From: Moorena sp. SIO3I8 | Lineage (GTDB): Bacteria; Cyanobacteriota; Cyanobacteriia; Cyanobacteriales; Coleofasciculaceae | Assembly: GCF_010692325.1 (NCBI RefSeq) | Contig: NZ_JAAHHW010000005.1 | Coordinates: 152,251 to 216,250, forward strand | Reading direction: 5' to 3' | DNA: 64,000 bases | Shown: positions 57,801-64,000 of the stretch, one piece after another | How the letters are laid out: every line of letters begins with the position of its first letter | Position numbering within the stretch: the stretch's first letter is position 1 | The notes under the pieces: generated by a model | Told to the model about the DNA's origin: nothing | The model's database searches: none | Seen by the model: the letters and a program-made list of their open reading frames with translations, nothing else | Made by a program: the position numbers and the translations under genes

Positions 57801-58322
57801 TTGTGGGGATGTGGCACTAAATTCTAGCCCATCACCGAATACCAAGCTATTAGCAGTAGACGCAAAAAAGGAACCAGCTACATCTAATCTCGCTTGGGAT
57901 CCAAATACAATACCATTGGGATTGAGCAAAAACAGATTAGCTGATCCATCTACTCCCAAAGTGCCTAGAATATTGGATATATTCCCCCCGGTTACCCGTG
58001 TTAGAATATTTTCGATTCCAGAAGGATTAGCAAAATAAACCCGTTGCAGTTCCCCGACATTAAATTCCTGGAAACTGTGAAATAGGTTAGCACCTCGTGT
58101 TGCGCCACCTTCGATCTTATCGGCTATTTCTCCTCGGACAGTGGTATTAGGTATCACCACAGAGGATTCATTACCCAATGTCCCATCCGGAACTATTTCA
58201 GCCAAGGCATAGTCGGCCAAAACACCGTTTCCCGAAATGGCTAAGGTTACCCCACTTAGGGCGAGGGATATTGCCCTGACCCTTGCTGCAGTGGGGGTGA
58301 GCACCAGCTTTCCTGCTGCCAT
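54804..58322 (-). CDS. Filamentous haemagglutinin-type secreted protein (TpsA)
   Basis: About 1172 residues. After a signal region (to about residue 45) comes the two-partner secretion domain: NESSVVIPNTTVRGEIADKIEGG, then LFHSFQEFNVGELQRVYF, then ANLFLLNPNGIVFGSQARLDV. The rest consists of right-handed beta-helix repeats rich in Gly and Asn (GNAGEVKIFA, GKGGNVFIQTGSLF). The C-terminus is proline-rich with KPPVKPPTTPKPKR. Such proteins are exported by a TpsB outer-membrane pore, which is not in this window. The open frame starts at a TTG (58334); the ATG four codons later is used. Confidence 0.92.
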   Translation of the reverse strand: MAAGKLVLTPTAARVRAISLALSGVTLAISGNGVLADYALAEIVPDGTLGNESSVVIPNTTVRGEIADKIEGGATRGANLFHSFQEFNVGELQRVYFANPSGIENILTRVTGGNISNILGTLGVDGSANLFLLNPNGIVFGSQARLDVAGSFFASTANSLVFGDGLEFSATSPQAPPLLTINITPGLQYGKDDPRTTITNRGNLAAGKDLTLAAGNLDLQGQLDAGRNLTLLAEDTVNITDSVAQPFKAYSGGSLLIQGNQLITIAAKNHSDSGLLAGLDLRLRSANPITGDTNYTVGGNIIIEQLDGNPGNFISPNDPIILANGDVSLGNYTGASLHILAGGSVTVGDIEINSTDTGDNAISPSNSNPFLASLANVTLSDEARTSVVIDGSKRPTLDIRAGIDWTLLGGFPGNTDSGNLTPNFGTAATSANIEIGKISINSPNGLVLLTNQYQANPSLVSDTLKISSLLTGDGTDKTNFNTLTSQTFSGNGGEVLIDYRGGIEITERIDASSASGQAGDITLITNDEISLDRSFIRSNTFGTEKGGDITIDTGSLFATDGAQIETSTFGQANAGKITIVADDIVSFDGVARGPETFTDRVTGPVNIIRSGAEGNSGGIFITTGSLFVTGGAQMQVRLGDLRPNEDSMGNSGNIEIFARDQVTFGGIGSAQFGTAITSVEGGGIGDAGDIKIEARSVVLTNGSLQSNTIGKGNAGEVKIFARETVTLDKGPRSILSRVNPGGEGKGGNVFIQTGSLFLTNGAGIISDTEGIGNGGNITIDADQVIFDGIRSDDNPLDCDRAACPSGVFSSVSPRGIGDGGRIEIKTNSISMTNGGSIDASTNGNGIGGPIELTTNKLTVNDGLISSAAGDQATGQAGTITINTDSLKVEDEGIITVTSDKGIAGNLVINANSLLLNNGTLEAKTADNNGELGANITLNISDLIQIKNESLISAEASDGANGGNITIDNNRNDNPNDDPLLIAFPPTSGNGSDIIAKAPMGQGGNIIINAFSVFGDIEERPAFPGNGTNDIDATGNINGDVSLNTTNDFLEREPNSLPTEPGNDQLYQRCQPGNSSGSRFINTGRGGIPPRPGEISSNTLWEDIRRPTARGRYRSRTALVKPPVKPPTTPKPKRIIEAQGLMIDADGNIFLTAYPTTVTPDGSWRLSGECGHR

Positions 58323-58379
58323 ATTCAGCTTCAAGTCATTGCTTGAGATAACTTCTCGGTAATTATACAGCGGTTTGCA

Positions 58380-58615
58380 ATTGCTGTTAGGTACTTTCGT
58401 TCTGGGTTTTTAGGGAGCAGGGACTGAGGCCGTAGGCCACTAGAGGGATTAGCCAAGAGCCAAGAGCCAAGAGCCAAGAGTTAAACAATCCTATGTACCT
58501 CATTAGTCCTAGAAACGCTATAGTATTCAAAGCTATCAAAAACCAGAATACTTTTTAATTTTTAATTTTTAATTTTTAATTTTTAATTTTTAATTTTTAA
58601 TTATACCCAGGAGTA
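58380..58615. repeat. Spacer with AGCCAAG and TTTTTAA arrays
   Basis: GAGCCAA units (about four) lie at about 58450-58482, and TTTTTAA units (about seven) at about 58552-58602. The GGGAGCAGGGA motif and GGCCGTAGGCC palindrome also occur. No gene was found. Confidence 0.8.
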
Positions 58616-58849
58616 TTAGTCAATCACCCAAAACCCATTTTTTCGCCAATATTGTTCTAACAGTGCTTGCTCCAAATCCTGAGATTCAATCAATTCTTTA
58701 GTTACCAAAATTTCTCCTAATTTTATACCAGTTAAAGACTGGATTTCAAGGGCCGTATTGAGTTGAATAGGAGAAATAAGTCGTTTACGGACTAGAATTT
58801 TACCAAGTTGCATGACTGGGTGCTTTTGTTTCAAGTAATAATCCAACAT
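58616..58849 (-). CDS. Small protein with type II secretion ATPase N-terminal (MshEN-like) domain
   Basis: 77 residues. The sequence LGKILVRKRLISPIQLNTALEIQ...LGEILVTKELIESQDLEQALLEQ has the two repeated helical motifs of the GspE/PilB N-terminal domain, which in some pilus ATPases binds cyclic di-GMP. Here it stands alone, without the ATPase. Free-standing copies are common in cyanobacteria. A regulatory role is only inferred. Confidence 0.75.
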   Translation of the reverse strand: MLDYYLKQKHPVMQLGKILVRKRLISPIQLNTALEIQSLTGIKLGEILVTKELIESQDLEQALLEQYWRKNGFWVID

Positions 58850-59392
58850 TGGTCATTAGTCAATTTATAATTAACTTTGTAAAAATAAAAAAAGACCAAT
58901 AACATTTGACAAATAATTGTTAAATGACTTAATCAATAGATGCCCTTGGCGAGGGTCGCCAATCCTGCATAGTCTTTGAACAACCCATTAGTTAATCAGG
59001 CGCTTTCTGAAAATTTATGAAAAAGCCGAGAGTAAGAATTTAGAACTTCTGTAGTCACCCTATCTATTCACCTTATCTGTAGGGTGCGTTATTAACTTAC
59101 CCTACTTCTTGTAGCGCTTAGTGCCCAGTTTTGTGTCAGTCCTGAACTAGATACCGATTTCGATTCATTGATAGCACTGTTTTGCCCTACGGATGCATCT
59201 GCTAAAAGCTGTTTGACCCGGTAGGTGGAACGGGCATATTAGTGGAACGGGCATATTAGTGTAACGGGCATCTTGGTGGAACGGGCATCTTGGTGGAACG
59301 GGCATCTTGGTGGAACGGGCATCTTGCCCGTTACAATTTCCCACCCTACACAACTATTACCAGTTACCATTCACTACACAGGCTTAAGTGAA
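58850..59392. other. Spacer with a 17-bp tandem repeat
   Basis: AT-rich to about 58960, then a TGTAGGGTGCGTTATTAA-like dispersed segment at 59080-59100. About six copies of GTGGAACGGGCATCTTG lie between 59225 and 59330; the first copies vary (ATATTAGTG). No convincing gene is present. Confidence 0.65.
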
Positions 59393-59707
59393 TCACCGTG
59401 AGTGAAGGTCGTGAATTTTGGCTATTATCTTTTGATAATCAGTATTTTTACCCTGTTTATGATAAATTTCCGCTGATTTTTGAAAATTTGCTAGGGCTTC
59501 TTGATGCTTTCCTAATTCTCGAAGGCACATCCCACGGTTGTCATAGGCAGCAGCATGGTTGGGGTCAATGTCAATCGCTTCATTCAATTCCAGAATGGCT
59601 GCTTGAAATTTGCCCACCACTACATGGCTAATTCCTCTAAAGTAGTAAAAATTAGCACTTTGAGCATTGGTTTCTTTTGGCTGCTGACGTGGCTTAAAAA
59701 TTCCCAT
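59393..59707 (-). CDS. Small TPR protein
   Basis: About 104 residues from the ATG at 59707 (AGGTAAG six bases upstream). Two or three TPR units are visible: NFYYFRGISHVVVGKFQAAILELNEAIDIDPNHAAAYDNRGMCLREL. The frame extends 26 codons further up, but that part is unlike the family. It is soluble and would serve as a protein-binding adaptor; the partner is unknown. Confidence 0.72.
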   Translation of the reverse strand: MGIFKPRQQPKETNAQSANFYYFRGISHVVVGKFQAAILELNEAIDIDPNHAAAYDNRGMCLRELGKHQEALANFQKSAEIYHKQGKNTDYQKIIAKIHDLHSR

Positions 59708-60316
59708 TGGCTTACCTATTGCTACTTCAATTAGTAGGCAGCTACAAACTACTCTGTAGCTACCGATTGAGAGGGTGCATCTCAATGCATGTTGTTTAAC
59801 GTGGTGGTGCGTTACGGGATGGACTGTTCCAATACTGGCTAATGCGAAAATCAGGGCTAGTCCATCCCTAACGCACCCTACAGAACATTTTCAAATATGA
59901 GATGCACCCGATTGAGATGTTCTTGACCAATCCCCAAAATCGCGGGTTTTGGGCATCTAAACATCAGGTTTCAGTCTTGCCTAGTGTGTCTTTGAATACT
60001 GGTTCACTGAAAAATATTGGGCTTTGCTATCAAACCCGCCATGGATTTAAGTCCACAGCTCATAGCTAAGGTCGGTTTCAACCGACTCCAACCCTTTATC
60101 CCTAGTCCGTTTTAACAGACTTGAGTGATTAGCTAGGGGTAAAACCCCTAGCGGGATAGCAGCGACACCATAGTTTATAGGAGTTTTGTCAGTCAATCAG
60201 CCCTGAATAACACGTTAATTGTAATAGAGGTAATAACCTCTATTACAATTAACGACCAGTACGACATCCTATCAGGGTAGAGTAACCAATCCCCACGGCA
60301 CTTATGCCAGGGGCTT
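59708..60316. other. Spacer with several palindromes next to the TnpB gene
   Basis: It includes a CGTTACGGGATGGACTG segment and its distant inverse about 90 bases away. AGTCGGTTTCAACCGACT- and GCTAGGGGTAAAACCCCTAGC-type hairpins lie at 60040-60165. The 19-bp hairpin at 60213-60254 is annotated separately. Near 60283-60310 an imperfect hairpin CCCCACGGCACTTATGCCAGGGG probably belongs to the transposon end. No gene was found. Confidence 0.6.
60213..60254. repeat. 19-bp perfect palindrome downstream of tnpB
   Basis: Arms 60213-60231 and 60236-60254 are exactly complementary with an AATA loop. The stem is mostly A and T. It may be a dispersed repeat, a bidirectional terminator without T-run, or part of the element flank. 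Confidence 0.75.
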
Positions 60317-61700
60317 TTAGTAGCCCTGTACAATATCTGTTAGAGAACAGGATAAGTACGAACCTCCGGGCAGGGTTACGCTCTGCCCCAATAATTTAAT
60401 CATCATAGAACCGTTAAAGTCAGCATCCCCATTCCATCCACAGGCACCACATTTGTAGCGCTTTCGAGACCTGTAAGATTTACCCTTAATTGGATGGATG
60501 TGTAGGCATTGATGGCATGTCTGGGAAGTATAACGAGGATTAACAAAGATAACTTTTACTCCAGCCTCTAAAGCCTTATATTGTATAAATTCGCGAAGTT
60601 GATAGAATGCCCAATTGTTGGATCTTCTTTTTTCAGTTTTAGATCTTGGCTGGAGGTTTGTTCTTTCCCTGATACCTGTCAAATCCTCCAAGGCAATCAC
60701 TGCCCCTTGAGATTTTGCCGATTCTACGATGGCCTTACTTACATTGTGGTTGACCCAAGTCTGAAAACGTCTTTCTTTACCTGATAGCCGTTTCTGAAGT
60801 TGGCGACATTTGCGCCTACTACTTCTTGTGCCCTTCGAGGCTTTGTGCTGAATTTGTTTCCTGACCCTAGCAAATTTGTCTCTAATCTCGTTTACCTGCT
60901 TACCAGAAAAACTGTGGTTTTCGCTGGTAACAGCAATATCTGTGCGACCTAAGTCTACCCCAATTACTTTTTTCGTTTTTTGGGGTTTAGGAGCCTTATT
61001 TTTTATTTGAATATGGATGTAATATTGACCATCACGATGCTTGCATAACTGAGCCGATGTAGGTTTTCTCCCTTTGAGTTTGCCAATTTGATAATTCCCA
61101 ATCTCCAAAAGGAATCTCTCTCTACCACCCACTAAAGTTAAGCTAACAGTTTGCTCTTTTTCCCTGTAGCTAAAAATCCTTGAATCATAATCAGCACTAG
61201 TGGGACTGAATTTTGATACAGGCTTGTTTTTGTGTTTAACAGTTTTTCTGTTTGCAGCCACACGTCCACAAACTCTTACTGCTAAATTGGCGCTTAAGTC
61301 ATAGGTTTCTCTAATGTATTGATAAACCTGAGCTTGTATGGCGTTTTTACTGGTTATGGACGGCTTAACAGCATTATTGGTATAGGCACAAGCATCCGCA
61401 AACCCTTCGAGTGTCGCCTCAATTTTATCGGCTTGTTCAGGGGTCGGTTGAATCTTGCAAACTATTGTTAATACTGTGTTTACCATCTCCATCACTTCAA
61501 AGGTGACTATATATTTTATTCTACACCAAGATTCTGGATATTCCCGAAGATCTCGCCGCCAACCTCAAGGGTATTGAACCCTTGACCTGCATGTCACGCT
61601 GCGCGAACGGTTGGCTCTGGGGGATTATCCCTTCCTATACCTAAAGGCAAGAGCTTCTCATCCCCCGAACCCCCTTTTCTCGGTGAACAGAGAAAAAAGT
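60270..61700 (-). mobile_element. IS605-type element carrying only tnpB (boundaries approximate)
   Basis: The tnpB gene is flanked on its 3' side by a hairpin typical of an element right end (about 60283-60310). On its 5' side is a region with CCCCCGAACCCCCTTTTCTCGG (about 61660-61682). No tnpA (Y1 transposase) is present, so it would need TnpA in trans. The guide (omega) RNA of TnpB systems normally overlaps the 3' end of tnpB and the right end, here about 60270-60420. Exact ends were not determined. Confidence 0.45.
60317..61492 (-). CDS. tnpB: TnpB RNA-guided nuclease of an IS605-type element
   Basis: About 391 residues. The RuvC-like nuclease residues are all present (numbered from the GTG at 61495): Asp181 (GVDLGRTD), Glu270 (ALEDLTG) and Asp359 (DADFNG). 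A zinc ribbon with CHQC and CGAC pairs lies between the last two. The N-terminal REC/wedge part is complete, so the nuclease is probably active. TnpB proteins cut DNA with a guide RNA from the element's right end and help it persist. The start is uncertain among GTG 61495, ATG 61492 and ATG 61486. Confidence 0.9.
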   Translation of the reverse strand: MEMVNTVLTIVCKIQPTPEQADKIEATLEGFADACAYTNNAVKPSITSKNAIQAQVYQYIRETYDLSANLAVRVCGRVAANRKTVKHKNKPVSKFSPTSADYDSRIFSYREKEQTVSLTLVGGRERFLLEIGNYQIGKLKGRKPTSAQLCKHRDGQYYIHIQIKNKAPKPQKTKKVIGVDLGRTDIAVTSENHSFSGKQVNEIRDKFARVRKQIQHKASKGTRSSRRKCRQLQKRLSGKERRFQTWVNHNVSKAIVESAKSQGAVIALEDLTGIRERTNLQPRSKTEKRRSNNWAFYQLREFIQYKALEAGVKVIFVNPRYTSQTCHQCLHIHPIKGKSYRSRKRYKCGACGWNGDADFNGSMMIKLLGQSVTLPGGSYLSCSLTDIVQGY

Positions 61701-62216
61701 AATAAGAATAACAAAGAAAAGAAAACGACCGCACAATCCAAGGGAGTTATAAGCTAGGCAGATAGCAAGTTCAATGCTGTAAGGGCCCATGCCACCCAAT
61801 ATAACAGTTCTCAATTGGGTTCGGGAATCGGGAATTGGGAATCGGGAATTGGGAATCGGGAATCGGTAAAAAATCCAGTGTACCTGATTATTCAGCTTTG
61901 GGTAGAAATGGGGATTTTAAGTAATTACAGTCCAAAAGCTAATCGTTCCAGCATGAAGAGTACCCACAAGGGTACTGTCAAAACTTTAAAAAGCTACAAA
62001 ACTAGAAGAAGAAGAAGTTGATTAGAGCTTGTTAATTGGAGATTTATCAACGACAGCAATGTCAGGATTGAGCCTAAGTCTAACGGGCTAGTTTAAAAGC
62101 TACCCTTGCCAGCTATCAGCTGTTGATAGCTGAATACTTACTAATCCTTACGAGGATCCCTTCAATCACTAAGTCAATCACTAAGTTAATTACTAACTAA
62201 TCTGAGGAAAATAGAA
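61701..62216. other. Spacer with GGGAATC/GGGAATT array and AT-rich DNA
   Basis: CGGGAAT and TGGGAAT units run from about 61819 to 61866. An ORF from 61815 to 62021 starts inside this array and is not credible as a gene. The region 62090-62210 contains GCCAGCTATCAGCTGTTGATAGCTGA and TCAATCACTAAGTCAATCACTAAG repeats. Confidence 0.6.
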
Positions 62217-62330
62217 ATGAAAGAGTTCAACACATTAAGCCTAATGCTAATTATCTATCTGGTTATCTTTATTAGCATTAGCCCTAGAGAAGCCAACAAT
62301 TTCGTTCAATTTATCCATGAAGCCTGGTAA
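62217..62330 (+). CDS. Predicted 37-residue single-helix membrane peptide
   Basis: An ATG with GAGGA nine bases upstream opens a 37-codon frame ending in TAA. The product has a polar N-terminus, one hydrophobic helix (SLMLIIYLVIFISIS) and an aromatic C-terminus ending FIHEAW. The small size and layout resemble membrane-active peptides of toxin-antitoxin systems or small membrane-complex subunits. It could also be a chance ORF, though a good ribosome site and clean helix support it. Confidence 0.4.
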   Translation: MKEFNTLSLMLIIYLVIFISISPREANNFVQFIHEAW

Positions 62331-62643
62331 TTGGTAATAGGAAGAATTTTTACCTAGGTAACAGGGGCAAGAGTGTGGCGATAGGGGGAAGATGGGGACT
62401 TAAGAGTGTTCGTGGGTAAGTCCTGTGGGATAGCCACCCTTGAAAATTTTATGCATAATTTTTGGGGGTTAGCCAGATAAGTTTATAGATACTTAAAAAT
62501 CGGCTATTAGCCCTCAGCATTTAGCAGGTATTGCCTTAGCTAAATGCTTACGAATTTTGAAACATATCTGCCCCTTAATAAGGGGTTATTCCTGTTGAAT
62601 AAAAAACCATAATTTGGCAGTTAATAAAATTGCCAACTGCTAT
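62331..62643. other. Spacer upstream of the caspase-STAND gene
   Basis: It contains a CCCCTTAATAAGGGG hairpin (62571-62585). Next to the start codon are two mutually exclusive short stems, TTGGCA/TGCCAA and GCAGTT/AACTGC (about 62614-62640). No Shine-Dalgarno sequence is visible before the ATG. No gene was found. Confidence 0.5.
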
Positions 62644-64000
62644 ATGTTCTCCCGCAATCTCGCATTTATCATCGGCATCAATAACTACACAAACGGCATT
62701 TCCTCCCTGAACACCGCCGTAAACGATGCCAAAAAACTAGTAGAAATTCTCCGCACCAAGCATGATTACCAAGTCTGGGTATGCTTAGACGAAGTGGCAA
62801 CTCTGTCTAACTTCCACAAATTTTTATTTCATATTTTACCAGAACAAGTCACTAAAAATGACCGCTTATTATTTTACTTCGCTGGTCATGGAGTCGCTCT
62901 CAATGGGGATGATGGCCCGGCGGGTTACTTAATTCCTCAAGATGCCAAACTGGGGGATACTAATAGTTATCTGCCCATGACCAAGTTACACGATGCTTTA
63001 AGTCAATTACCCTGTCGTCATTTCTTGGGTATCCTAGACTGCTGTTTTGCTGGTGCTTTTAAATGGTCAAGCACCAGGGATTTACTAACATCGCCAGAAG
63101 TAATTCACCAAGAGCGTTATGACCGTTTTATTACTGACCCAGCCTGGCAAATTATTACTTCCTCAGCCTCGGACCAAAAAGCCCTCGATAACTTTTATTT
63201 AGATAGCGAACGCGGTCAAGTCGGCAATCATTCCCCTTTTGCGGCGGCATTATTAGAAGCCCTCGAAGGTGCAGCAGATATAATTCCTCCCGCCAAAAAT
63301 GGTAAACCGGCTGGAGATGGGGTAATTACAGCAACAGAATTATATTTACATTTACGGGATCGAGTCGAAATACCCACAGAAAAATGCCGGATACGACAAA
63401 CCCCTGGTATTTGGTGTTTAAATAAGCACGATAAGGGAGAATATATCTTTCTTTCTCCGGGACATGAACTTAATTTACCACCAGCACCACCATTGGATGA
63501 GTCACAAAATCCCTACCGAGGTTTAAAGTCCTTTGACGAGAAACACAGTTCACTGTTTTTCGGTAGAACTGAATTAGTAGAAAAGTTACAGGATTTTGTC
63601 AAAGCTAATCCCCTGACAGTGGTGTTGGGTGCTTCCGGTTCCGGTAAATCTAGCTTGGTCAAGGCAGGATTAATTCCCAAACTACGGCAAGATAATACCG
63701 AGACATGGTGTATTTTGCCACCCATCCGTCCTGGTGAGACTCCCTTACAAGGGTTAAATAAGGCTTTAAGGGATGCCCAATTACCAGAGGTAGCAGCCCA
63801 AAACCCCCAGCATAACCTGGCAATGAGCATTGATGTTTGGGCAAAAAATAACCCCAACTCTAAGTTATTACTATTTATTGACCAAAGCGAAGAAATTATT
63901 ACACTCTGTCAAAACTTAGATGAGCGTAAAGAGTTTTTCCAACAGATACTCACAGCCATAAATGCCCATGGGGATAAATTACGGGTAGTATTAACCCTAC
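62644..64000 (+). CDS. Caspase-like protease fused to a STAND NTPase (partial, runs off the window)
   Basis: 452 codons are visible. Residues 1-260 form a C14-type caspase domain: RNLAFIIGINNY at the N-terminus, catalytic His82 in YFAGHG and catalytic Cys134 in ILDCCFAG. A linker with NPYRGLKSFDEKHSSLFFGR leads into an ATPase with Walker A GASGSGKSS at residues 329-337 and Walker B LLLFIDQSEE near 409. FFGR before the P-loop is typical of the nSTAND1 type, which in cyanobacteria usually ends in WD40 repeats; those would lie beyond the edge. Such proteins are candidates for regulated cell death or anti-phage signalling. Confidence 0.9.
   Translation, partial: MFSRNLAFIIGINNYTNGISSLNTAVNDAKKLVEILRTKHDYQVWVCLDEVATLSNFHKFLFHILPEQVTKNDRLLFYFAGHGVALNGDDGPAGYLIPQDAKLGDTNSYLPMTKLHDALSQLPCRHFLGILDCCFAGAFKWSSTRDLLTSPEVIHQERYDRFITDPAWQIITSSASDQKALDNFYLDSERGQVGNHSPFAAALLEALEGAADIIPPAKNGKPAGDGVITATELYLHLRDRVEIPTEKCRIRQTPGIWCLNKHDKGEYIFLSPGHELNLPPAPPLDESQNPYRGLKSFDEKHSSLFFGRTELVEKLQDFVKANPLTVVLGASGSGKSSLVKAGLIPKLRQDNTETWCILPPIRPGETPLQGLNKALRDAQLPEVAAQNPQHNLAMSIDVWAKNNPNSKLLLFIDQSEEIITLCQNLDERKEFFQQILTAINAHGDKLRVVLTL

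Noticed and set aside
61815..62021. 68-codon ORF after the TnpB element
   Set aside because: Its first 15 codons are the GGGAATC array and the rest is low-complexity basic sequence; no ribosome site.

Overview
The window looks like chromosomal DNA from a filamentous cyanobacterium, probably of the Moorena/Lyngbya type. This is inferred from gene content and repeat style; no search was run. The signs are: the cyanobacterial ATP synthase gene order with separate b' and b subunits and a photosynthetic-type gamma insertion; many GCGATCGC (HIP1) octamers; very abundant heptanucleotide tandem arrays between genes; heterocyst-glycolipid/PUFA-type polyketide synthase genes; and large TPR, STAND and caspase-type signalling proteins. 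No tRNA, rRNA or CRISPR array was seen.

Layout. 1-6.2 kb: tail of an atpI-like gene, then genes for a, c, b', b, delta, alpha and gamma, closed by a terminator. 6.5-7.6 kb: GT-C-like membrane protein. 8.7-11.1 kb: two RTX calcium-binding proteins, each inside a duplicated cassette with matching upstream and downstream flanks. 11.3-14.4 kb: a metal ABC transporter (permease, ATPase, divergent binding lipoprotein). 14.5-23.2 kb: TPR proteins, a proton antiporter with a universal-stress domain, an outer-membrane porin and a lipoprotein. 23.4-35.6 kb: a minus-strand lipid/polyketide cluster, in transcription order Dus fragment, acyltransferase with an internal stop, KR-DH, KS-CLF-AT, a short exported protein, PfaD enoyl reductase, AurF-like diiron oxygenase and 2Fe-2S ferredoxin. 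36.5-41.8 kb: dnaK, a DUF815 ATPase and an HtrA protease. 42.3-46.2 kb: an alpha/beta-hydrolase and an NB-ARC/TPR protein lying in one reading frame, separated only by a TAG. 46.7-54.7 kb: small proteins, an ArnT-like glycosyltransferase whose coding region carries intergenic repeats, an unknown membrane protein, and a YcgR/YcgQ-like pair. 54.8-59.7 kb: a filamentous-haemagglutinin-type secreted protein and two small proteins. 60.3-61.5 kb: TnpB of an IS605-type element. 62.6-64.0 kb: start of a caspase-STAND protein cut by the window edge.

The most interesting systems are the polyketide/diiron cluster, which has a full set of core reductive domains but no carrier protein in the window; the hydrolase-NB-ARC-TPR unit, which resembles an NLR/STAND immune receptor with a lipase effector; and the caspase-STAND gene. 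Several genes show recent damage (in-frame stops in the acyltransferase, a short exported protein, a Dus/pentapeptide junction) or invasion by short repeats, so this is an actively rearranging part of the chromosome.
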